Shown: positions 56,229 through 64,000 of the stretch, piece after piece | Numbering within the stretch: the stretch's first letter is position 1 | Layout of the letters: the number at the start of each line of letters is the position of its first letter | DNA from: Exophiala sp. HKRS030 | Lineage: Eukaryota > Ascomycota > Eurotiomycetes > Chaetothyriales > Herpotrichiellaceae | Assembly (NCBI GenBank): GCA_023897205.1 | Contig: JAHWDD010000007.1 | Coordinates: 1,798,001 to 1,862,000 of the forward strand | Length of the DNA stretch: 64,000 nucleotides | Direction of reading: 5' to 3' | Notes under the pieces: generated by a model | What the model saw: the letters and a program-made list of their open reading frames with translations, nothing else | What the model was told of the DNA's origin: nothing | Databases searched by the model: none | Made by a program: the position numbers and the translations under genes

Positions 56229-58796
56229 ATGAATCCAACCGCGTCAGAGCCACATATGTGGCAAATCATTGGAAAGAAAGGCGGGCCATGGATTAAAGTC
56301 CCAATAAAGCCATTCACTGACGGGCAGTCCAAAACTTGGCCCGGTGAAGGCTCTTTACAAGGCAGATACCGTCCAAGTTCCGAAGAACGCCACTTAATCC
56401 AGTTGGCCAAAGCATGGAAGAAGCAACAGCATGACCTTGCTGAAGGAGTTAATTACTACCTAGACAAACTTCCCGAGGGATATGCTGTGTTTGAGCTGGA
56501 TCAACTTACCGGCAATCAAGTGTGGAAACGCCTGTTCGGCCACCCTAGCGGAAACTATTACGATTCTATTGTGAGGTTTCAGGTTCACTTTTTATGGCTG
56601 ATGTCCGGCAAACAGGGTGACTGTGGATGTATCAACTGTGGAAAACCTCAGACACGACCCGCCATAGGACGAAAGCCACGCCCGACCGGGTTTGAACGAC
56701 TCCTTCCCCTGCGCGGAAGCGAAAACAACGGATACCAATCTGATAATACGTCAGGATCGACCTCTGCTGGTGGCAGTATGACGGGACGCCCCTCCAGAAG
56801 ACCTCAGCGTCAATTAAAACCAGCCGGAGCTCACTACGCCGTTGATGAGGAGGGAAACGAAGATGTTTACAAAGGGTATCTCAAAAAGCTTGAAAATAGC
56901 AGGGATGGCAAGAAAGGAATCGAAGACGACATTCGAGAACTCAACTCCTTTGACTGGAGAGCTGAGCACGAGGAATTCGCAAAGGATGAGAAGTATGGAG
57001 TCGAACTGATAAAGCGACATCTCACCTTGATCTCACAACAACATTCCTTCGCGCCTAGAATTGGCGAGCTCGTTCTCTGGACGCCACATTTCCTTGACGA
57101 TCACTATCTGATGCTAGACTCTACCAGGGGCGAATTCAAGTTCTACTCCTTCGACCAGAAACAATACCACGGATTTCCCCGATGGCGGGCTGGTCTTGTC
57201 ACCCAGGTGCCATTGACAACTGCAACAGATGGCCCTGTTGATTTTCCGGACATTCAAACACTGCCGGATAAGAGCACTTCTCTGAACACTTCTGGCTTCC
57301 GCATCGAGACCTTTCCAGACCCGAACGATGAGATTGACAAGACAGCATCCAAACAGTATCGATATGTCCCGCTGCGGAATGTCCGACCGCTTAGCCATTG
57401 GCAGATGCTTCTTCGTGGAATTCCCCATTCAGAGTGGCATCCGTCTATCATGTCTGCCATGACCTGTATGACGAGTATATCGTTGTACGAGAAGTGGTGG
57501 TTCAAGGGAGAATGGCCCACTGCAAGCGTCTTGTGCAAAGGAATATACATCGGTCCTGAATTCATCATGACAGGTGATACGGTCAGAATAACTCCCGATG
57601 CCAAAGCTGCGGGTAAGGTCAAGAGGTGCACAGATGTCATGATCGTGGACTCAATTAGACTGAATCTGCTGAACATCCGATCAGAAGATGTCTTACCAGA
57701 TACACCGCTCCTCTCTTCTGCATCCTCAATCACTCTTGTCGGCAGAGCATACACTCTGGACATACGGCGTCATTATACAATGCATAACCATGACCCGAAT
57801 GCCGCCCAGACGGTGCTACCAGCGCCAGTGCCACAAGAGGAAGTCAAAACGGTATTTCGACCTGTTGGTACGGGTGATTACGGTACTTGGTACTACCTAC
57901 ACGACCCAACTAAGAGGTATCAAATCTCTTATGACCGCGTGCTGGGCAGGTTATACGAAGCTGCGGCGGTGAAGCTATGGACCGGCCAATCACAGTTCAA
58001 ACAAAGAGGTCGTGAGCAGTTGGATATCAGACCGAGCCTGGACTTTGATTTGAGAGCTATCGAGCATGGTCGGAAATTTGCGAGCGAGAATGATGAGCGC
58101 ATCGAGGAACCAAAGCCAGGTCAATTAGGATGGTTTTGGGCTGACACGAGAGTCGAGGCACTGGATATCCAGACAATCAACGGCATTGAGGTTGGAAAGT
58201 ATCACGATGCCAGGACCCCACAGACTCTCCAGCAATGGCGGATGTATATGAAGCTTATCAACGGACATACAGATACGCCAGAGCTCTTCAAGTTCAAGTC
58301 GGATTTTCCTTCTCTATCAGGACTCTCAGGGGTGGGTGGCCGCCGTGGAAGGAAGCCTGGCTCAAAGCTTGTTAATGGCAAGGTGGTCATGCCAGGCGAT
58401 CCAGGATATGAAGAGGCTGCTGGTAAAGCGTTCGCAGAGCCCAATTGGACGCCAAGACACGGGAGCAGTCAACTTGCGGGAGCTGCTTTGGTATCAACTG
58501 ATGATGAGGACGATGAAGGCGACGAAGACGAGAATGAGCATTTCGAAGATGCTGAGGAAGTGTTGCCATCGGTTGAGGATCGGTCGCTGGTCAGTGCAAT
58601 GGATCGTAGAAGTCCTCTTCCTCAAAAGAAGAGGACGCCGGTTCAATCAAAGGCACAGATTATGCAGAACCCGGAGGATATCGATGACGATGATGACGAT
58701 GACGACGATGACGACGAGTGGTTGCACAATCATCCCCCAATTCGGGGAGGAACAGAAGAATCCGAAGGCGGTGACTACCGACCTGATTTTGAGTAG
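56229..58796 (+). CDS. CLR2: Clr2-type transcriptional silencing factor
   Basis: An 855-residue intronless protein. The N-terminal region (about 70-140) carries LPEGYAVFELDQ, LFGHPSGNYYDS, then VHFLWLMSGKQGDCGCINCGKP, with Cys at 132, 134 and 137. This is the pattern of the cryptic loci regulator Clr2 N-terminal domain. The middle part (about 260-680) includes GELVLWTPHFLDDHYLMLD, a region like the Clr2 C-terminal conserved domain, ending with a WFWADTRVEALDIQ block. The C-terminus has a basic GRRGRKPGSK AT-hook-like motif and runs of acidic residues (DIDDDDDDDDDDD). Fission-yeast Clr2 belongs to the SHREC nucleosome-remodelling/deacetylase complex that silences heterochromatin. The assignment is by motif. 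Confidence 0.82.
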   Translation: MNPTASEPHMWQIIGKKGGPWIKVPIKPFTDGQSKTWPGEGSLQGRYRPSSEERHLIQLAKAWKKQQHDLAEGVNYYLDKLPEGYAVFELDQLTGNQVWKRLFGHPSGNYYDSIVRFQVHFLWLMSGKQGDCGCINCGKPQTRPAIGRKPRPTGFERLLPLRGSENNGYQSDNTSGSTSAGGSMTGRPSRRPQRQLKPAGAHYAVDEEGNEDVYKGYLKKLENSRDGKKGIEDDIRELNSFDWRAEHEEFAKDEKYGVELIKRHLTLISQQHSFAPRIGELVLWTPHFLDDHYLMLDSTRGEFKFYSFDQKQYHGFPRWRAGLVTQVPLTTATDGPVDFPDIQTLPDKSTSLNTSGFRIETFPDPNDEIDKTASKQYRYVPLRNVRPLSHWQMLLRGIPHSEWHPSIMSAMTCMTSISLYEKWWFKGEWPTASVLCKGIYIGPEFIMTGDTVRITPDAKAAGKVKRCTDVMIVDSIRLNLLNIRSEDVLPDTPLLSSASSITLVGRAYTLDIRRHYTMHNHDPNAAQTVLPAPVPQEEVKTVFRPVGTGDYGTWYYLHDPTKRYQISYDRVLGRLYEAAAVKLWTGQSQFKQRGREQLDIRPSLDFDLRAIEHGRKFASENDERIEEPKPGQLGWFWADTRVEALDIQTINGIEVGKYHDARTPQTLQQWRMYMKLINGHTDTPELFKFKSDFPSLSGLSGVGGRRGRKPGSKLVNGKVVMPGDPGYEEAAGKAFAEPNWTPRHGSSQLAGAALVSTDDEDDEGDEDENEHFEDAEEVLPSVEDRSLVSAMDRRSPLPQKKRTPVQSKAQIMQNPEDIDDDDDDDDDDDEWLHNHPPIRGGTEESEGGDYRPDFE

Positions 58797-59402
58797 ATTC
58801 CGGCAACAGGGAGTTTTGGGTCTGGTCATGATGGACCTGGAATGGTGCAGTTGTTTATTGGAGTGAGAAGTGAGACCCTCGCATGAATACGAGTTCAGTG
58901 ATCACGGACACAGAGTTCTTGATATGGGAAAGGCTTCGATGACTGGAATTGTGGTGATTGGTTTAGAACAGAGGGCTCAAATGTACACAATATTGCCGAG
59001 AATCGTCTCGCAGCACGATGCTGAATATCCTAACCCCAGATTTAATGTTCTCTAGACAGCTTTTTTCAACCTGTTCGCGTTGTTGATGATGGTTACACAC
59101 TGTTCCGATTGCTCGTATATACGTAGAAAGTGACTACAGTTCGTAGAGACATTACCAACAGAGACATTTGGTCCGAAGTTGAATTTTGTCCCCATAGCCT
59201 CGCGAGCCTGACAAGGCTGTGGATGTGGGAAGTGCCAAGACGCACACGTGACGAAAATTATTCGGTACACCTGCCCTTTCGATTGTGTGAAATCGCAGTC
59301 TTGGCTTTCGCACATCCCAAATTCTGGCAAAGTCGATTTCGAGGATCAATTGACAACGCCGATAAACAAAGGACCATCTCTTTACCGCACACAATCGACA
59401 AG
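58797..59402. promoter_or_regulatory. CLR2 3' region and RPL17 promoter
   Basis: A 606-base tandem gap with no supported gene. Frames on both strands are short and featureless. Confidence 0.45.
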
Positions 59403-60255
59403 ATGGTAGGACAAGCCCCGATATCATGTTATGCTATACACAAGTACTCACAAATACTTTTGCAGGTCCGCTACGCCCCCGCCGACCGCATCCCCAGCGC
59501 CAAATCGGCAAAGAGCCGTGGCAGCTACCTCCGAGTCAGCTTCAAGAACACCCGCGAGACGGCCCAGGCCATCAACGGCTGGAAACTCGAGCGCGCCGTC
59601 AAGTACCTTGAGAACGTCCAGGAATTGAAGGAGGCTGTTCCGATGAGGAGATATGCCGGCAGCACTGGCCGAAGCGCACAAGGTATGAATTCATGCACCG
59701 ATTAGGAAAAAAGAATTTGGAAAAACAACACAGCGGCCCATGGGATTTGTGGTCTTCTCTCGCTGTTGGCCAGCCGTACTTGCTTTTGTCGATGCAAAAG
59801 GATGGTCGAAAAGACATCAGACGTTGGCCTTTCAAGAAAAACCTACAACCGCACAAAACCGTCAAAAACTTCAATGTACACGTGGGCTAACAATTCTTCT
59901 TCTCTCTCGCACAGGCAAGCAATTCGGTGTCTCCAAGGCCCGCCACCCAGTCAAGTCGGCCGAGTTCCTCCTCGGTCTGCTCAAGAACGCCGAAGCCAAC
60001 GCCGACACCAAGGGCCTCGACACCTCTAACCTGATCGTCAAGCACATCCAAGTCAACCAGGCCCCCAAGCAGCGTCGCCGAACGTACCGCGCCCACGGTC
60101 GCATCAACCCTTACATGTCCAACCCGTGCCACATCGAGCTGATCCTGACCGAAGGCGAGGAGGCCGTCACCAAGGCCGAGGAGTTGGGTGTCTCCCAGAG
60201 ACTGAACTCCAGACAGCGAGGTGCTCAGAGACGAAAGGCCATCACCTCCTCATAG
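59403..60255 (+). CDS. RPL17: 60S ribosomal protein L17 (uL22)
   Basis: A 186-residue ribosomal protein in three exons: 59403-59405 (ATG only), 59466-59682 and 59915-60255. The spliced start is [20 protein letters not shown]. The family signatures follow: [54 protein letters not shown], and the near-invariant [20 protein letters not shown], then [20 protein letters not shown]17/uL22 lines the polypeptide exit tunnel of the large subunit. Codon use is visibly biased to C-ending codons, as expected for a highly expressed gene. Introns after the start codon and within the coding region are common for ribosomal protein genes. Confidence 0.97.
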
Positions 60256-61422
60256 ACGGGGTTCATTCTCTTTGCTTTGCAAAATCAATCAACTCAGTCG
60301 AGGAGATTCTGAACCGCAAGCTGAAAGGACACGAATTGAAAAAACAAATGTCGTGAACCGACCTTTTCTTTCCCCCCTGGGCGTGAAAGATGATGATCTC
60401 GATCGAATGGCAATTTTTTTTGGTGAAAGTACAAACGTGGTTGATGGATGACGGATGGGAAGGCGAAGGTGTCGTCGCTAGCTGGACACACACAAGTATG
60501 GCGGCTCGACTGCAAAAGGAGAATTGTATGTAGTTGGAGTCGATATCGGCTTTCGATGATCACACAACTTTACACTTGCGGCATGGAAGGGCCTTAGGAC
60601 TTGAACGAGAGAAGAACGTGCATCTTTCAAACTTGTAGCATGGTAATTCCCCGCAATGTGAAAAAGAAGAAAAAAAACCATTTACTTCAAATTGGTGTTT
60701 GTTTGCTTTTTTTTGGTCTCATGTTCCATACACGTCTTTTTGCTATCTTCTCTACTCGCTGTGGCATTGAGGCGTCGCAATCTTTTTGGCGCTCTCGTGC
60801 CTCTCCTCCTTACCCTATCGTGTTGAGCCTCACAAAAGTATCCTGAATCCGTACAAACTGCAACCAAGTAGTTCCTGATCCCCTTGTGTCGTGCTGATGC
60901 TGCTGGTGATACTGTCTCTCAGCAATGAAATCTCGTGCTCGCCAAACGCCTCATCTCTCCCATCCAGTCTCATGTCACCATTCCAATTCTCCCAAAGTTC
61001 TCCAGTGCCAGACCAGGTCTGTAATATTCAAGTGGCTTGTGATTCAAGTGTGCAATCGACAGGAAATCAATTTTCTCTTTCTTTCGCCGAGTCTGTTGTA
61101 TTTGACTTCTATCTTCTGTCTTTCGTAATTGCATGTTTCCATCGATTCCCATTTAGTCCGTTCATCTGGACTTTGCCTGCTGACAAGTACTCTGTCGCAA
61201 AGGTGAAATGCGAGTTTCTGACTTTCCGACATTTTGCAAAAGGAATGGCGTGGCAGTTCTTTTAGTAGTTCATTATCGCCCCGTGAGTCTCATCGTGACA
61301 TTCTCCACTCTTGTGTCATTTCTCAAATCAATGCCAACTGATCTCATGAGTCTCTGATGTATCAAATTCAAGTATCTTTTGCGGGGGTCCGGAGTATCTG
61401 ACCGCTTTTTCTCAGTGTTGAT
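60256..61422. other. Convergent region between RPL17 and the acidic-tailed gene
   Basis: A 1.17-kb gap between converging genes. It is AT-rich and contains short unsupported frames. I could not find an RNA gene here by eye. Confidence 0.45.
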
Positions 61423-62568
61423 TCAAGAGTCTTCGTCAGAATCGTCGTCGTCTTCGTTGTAATCGTCTATGGCACTCCGGCGCGGCCAATCGCGCAACGG
61501 TTCGGACCTCATCAGGCGTAAACGGCTCATTTGTGCCTCGCCGGGCGTATCGCCGCACTCGAACGCCGCCAAGTCGGTGTCGCCGTGTGGGGTTTCGACG
61601 TCGCCACCGTAGTAGCTGACTCCCCGGAACACGTAAACCTCGCCCGGGCCCTGCTGGAACTGGCCGGGTCTGGGGACGGCCGACATGACGGGGTGCCTCG
61701 GTGTCCATCCGAAGATTGGGATCTCGAACAGACGCCAGACGAGTTGATTGACGGCCCTCGTCTCGTCGACGACCGTGCAGAGCGTGAATGGCCGGTCTGC
61801 GTGGTAGACCTCTTGGAAGAGGCGTGGCGGCTCTCTCACCACCACCACGTCCTCCTCGTCTACATCGGCCGCCATCGTGCCAGCTCCCTCCTCCCTGCCC
61901 GCGACCCTTCCGACAGACGTCCCACCTGGACCCATCGTGGCCGGGCTCGCATCCCCCGCCGGCACCTGCTGACGTGATGCCCCCATCGGGGACACCACGC
62001 CAGACAGGTGCTGGACGGGAGATGTCCAGTGAGCACCGACCACGCCCAACGACCGCTCTCTGGCGACGGCGTTCCTCACATCACCAGGATATGATCTTCT
62101 TGGCTGCTGGGTGATGTCTGTCGGAGGGCCGTCCTCCACCTCCTCCTGACAGCGGCGTTTTAGGGACAACAGCCGCCTCGTCTCCATGGCTTGTCTTGCC
62201 CAAGGCGAGACTCGCGTGTATCCGGTCTTTCTGACCCGTCTTGGACGACGGGCCGCCTTGGGCTCGAAGTCGTTGGCAAACGCAGACGGAAGTAGCCTTC
62301 CATCTGGCCTCGTATGCTTCTCCACATACTTGGCTTTGTGGTTGTCTGTTGCCGCCGACGCCTTGGAAGTGCCGATGAGCTCGATCCGCACAGACTGCTG
62401 GTGAGCCTGCGCGTCCTCTCTGGCCGACTGGATGCTCTGGGTGCGGCAGGGAGGGCCGAGCGAGTTGGAGAGGGTTTGAAAGGTGGTTTGACGTTTGTAG
62501 GACTCGAGGTTGGCCAGGAACTCGGCCCATTCGATCTCAACTTCGTCACGTCCAGCTATGGTCGACAT
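61423..62568 (-). CDS. Hypothetical protein with acidic C-terminus
   Basis: A 381-residue intronless protein. The start at 62568 (MSTIAGRDEVEIEWAEFLANLES) is preferred: the in-frame extension upstream to 62853 adds 95 residues of hydrophobic and Cys-rich sequence unlike the rest. The N-terminal half is basic with KYVEKHTRPDGRLLPS, RRPRRVRKTGYTRVSPWARQ and an RRLLSLKRR segment. The middle is Gly/Pro-rich. The C-terminal third looks ordered (LFQEVYHADRPFTLCTVVDETRAVNQLVWRLFEIPIFGWTPRHP). It ends in a long acidic tail, DDYNEDDDDSDEDS. I recognise no family. Basic and acidic segments together suggest a nuclear or chromatin-associated protein, which is inference. Confidence 0.62.
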   Translation of the reverse strand: MSTIAGRDEVEIEWAEFLANLESYKRQTTFQTLSNSLGPPCRTQSIQSAREDAQAHQQSVRIELIGTSKASAATDNHKAKYVEKHTRPDGRLLPSAFANDFEPKAARRPRRVRKTGYTRVSPWARQAMETRRLLSLKRRCQEEVEDGPPTDITQQPRRSYPGDVRNAVARERSLGVVGAHWTSPVQHLSGVVSPMGASRQQVPAGDASPATMGPGGTSVGRVAGREEGAGTMAADVDEEDVVVVREPPRLFQEVYHADRPFTLCTVVDETRAVNQLVWRLFEIPIFGWTPRHPVMSAVPRPGQFQQGPGEVYVFRGVSYYGGDVETPHGDTDLAAFECGDTPGEAQMSRLRLMRSEPLRDWPRRSAIDDYNEDDDDSDEDS

Positions 62569-64000
62569 TCTTGCTGTCTTTGTGTGGGAGGATTGTCTGG
62601 TCACAAAGAAAACTCGACAGTAGCCAGGTGTGATGGTCTTGCAGTCTTTGTTGGATAAGATGAGACACAAAGACGTGCAGAGTCTGATCTCTTGACACCA
62701 AAAAAGGACTGAGATCGAGACGTTTGTGAAGTTTGAGATATTGGAAATTTTTGACCAGCGAGAACAATAGTCAAACCCTTTGATGATGCGTGTGTCCTTG
62801 TCACTCTCGGCGACACTCGGCGACGACATAATCGACATGGTCGACGATGACATCGTCCTGAAATGCCGGAATGTTCAGTTGTATGATGTCGCCGCTGGAT
62901 CTTGCGCTGCCGCCGCCCAAGCAGAGACATCCGTACAGTACACAGCCTCAAACAATCCTCCTTTCATTGACCCAATGGAGGACCACCATTGTTGGCGTCG
63001 CTTTCAACAAATATATATATATAAATTGCATCGATCCATGTTTGTTTGGATCGGTATCTCGCCCAGACAAATGAAAGAGAACAATTGCTTCGGCACTGCC
63101 CTCTTACAACAAACCGCGAACTGCCTGACACGCTAGCAACGTGGTTCTTGCTGAGGGCATTCACCATGCACTCACACGTGAAGTGCTGCGAGACCATGTT
63201 GCTCGTTTCTGGAGTCACCACAAAAATCACAGAGAAACATCTTCGCACAGGCGCCATTCGCGACCTTATTCATGTACCGAATCGACCATACTCAACGGAA
63301 TTCCAAACTCACAACATATGAACAAGAAATTGAGAGAAAACAAGCAACGCCAAAGATGAGGGCTTTTCACAAACCCTATAGGCTGAAAGTGTTTGGACTC
63401 AGAAAAACAGAGACCCGAGTTGACAATAAGGTTGCAAAGAAGGTTACAGGGCAGGAGGGTGTTGACTAAGCGCACGGAGGCCCCTCGAAGGAAGAGACGG
63501 CCGCAAAGACAGACTCTTGTCGATATGACGAGCATATACGTGACAATATCGAGAAGGCAAGGGCAATGGTTCGGGCAGACGTTGGATGGCAGACACGGTT
63601 GTCGAAGAGGAAGAGGTATGTCATGGGAGACTTTGACGATGGAATTGAGGAGCAACCCTGAGGCCTGGGTGAATTGATAGTTAAGCCATCAGCGTATGGC
63701 ATGGCGATGACACGGACAATGTCAGAATGAGACTTCATGACGGCGAAATTGCACCTCGAAGACAATACCGAAGAGTTTGCGATAAGTTACCGCCGCCCTC
63801 TCTGCGTGTTTCCTCCCCTTCTGGTGAGGGAGCGTGAAGAAAGTAGGGGGTTACCAAGAGTCAAGATGGCGCTTGATGTTTGTAATCGACATGATTTTCT
63901 CTAGCAACAAGTACTTGACACCCAGACATTTTGTTGCTGGGTGACATTTTGTTGCTAGTAGGAAAGGAACGACGCTGGCCGCTCTTCTAAGCGAAGATTG
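62569..64000. other. Right-edge region with no recognised gene
   Basis: No frame has a domain or plausible splicing. It contains an AT dinucleotide run at about 63010-63022 and a nested inverted repeat with a direct repeat close to the edge (63901-63958). A gene beginning beyond the window cannot be excluded. Confidence 0.4.
63901..63958. repeat. Nested inverted repeat with embedded direct repeat
   Basis: The outer arms are CTAGCAACAA (63901-63910) and TTGTTGCTAG (63949-63958). Inside them are arms CACCCAG (63919-63925) and CTGGGTG (63937-63943). GACATTTTGTTGCT also occurs twice in direct orientation at 63925-63938 and 63943-63956, 18 bases apart. The layout could form a cruciform or mark the end of a small mobile element. 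Confidence 0.75.

Overview
The window is nuclear DNA from a filamentous ascomycete (Pezizomycotina). Most genes carry short GT-AG introns of about 45-190 nt, with CTAAC/CTGAC-like branch sites just before the acceptor. Genes sit on both strands without operons. The gene set (AbaA-type TEA regulator, Clr2, Zn2Cys6 regulator, TRI12-type efflux pump, Baeyer-Villiger monooxygenase, ERG2, DUR3) is typical of moulds. AbaA points to a conidiating lineage such as Eurotiomycetes, possibly Chaetothyriales. That placement is an inference; no rRNA or marker gene settles it.

Layout. 1.3-7.6 kb: GIS2-like seven-knuckle protein (-), ZIP metal transporter (-), and the ribosome-biogenesis factor MRD1 (+). 8.4-11.5 kb: abaA (+). 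11.9-20.5 kb: an accessory-looking block of TRI12-type MFS pump (-), Zn2Cys6 regulator (+), Baeyer-Villiger monooxygenase (-) and membrane-anchored short-chain dehydrogenase (+). 20.7-27.5 kb: VPS62 (-), fibrillarin NOP1 (+), PP1 regulator SDS22 (-) and Sec61-beta SBH1 (-). 28.3-33.3 kb: cytosolic-type phospholipase A2 (+), secreted bicupin of the quercetinase type (+) and C-8 sterol isomerase ERG2 (-). 34.3-38.5 kb: a small membrane protein with a 15-nt microexon, a C2H2 zinc-finger protein and a small protein with a duplicated motif (all +). 39.1-41.5 kb: urea transporter DUR3 (-). 43.9-44.6 kb: ATP synthase subunit g (-). 45.7-49.2 kb: a PAS-like protein and an unknown protein (+). 49.2-52.5 kb: a gene-free, GTAC-rich stretch. 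52.5-62.6 kb: helicase ROK1 (-), an unknown protein (+), the silencing factor CLR2 (+), RPL17 (+) and an unrecognised acidic-tailed protein (-).

How they fit together. MRD1, NOP1, ROK1 and RPL17 all act in rRNA or ribosome production, but they are scattered and not co-transcribed, so their co-occurrence looks like chance. The one plausible functional module is pump-regulator-BVMO-SDR, which looks like a small catabolic or secondary-metabolism cluster. It has two divergent promoter regions and one convergent 3' junction.

The most striking non-coding signal is a short near-palindrome, TACGGAGTA (often GTACGGAGTAC). I found twelve exact copies, all outside genes and mostly in promoter regions. 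No CRISPR array, rRNA or convincing tRNA, and no intact transposon, was seen.
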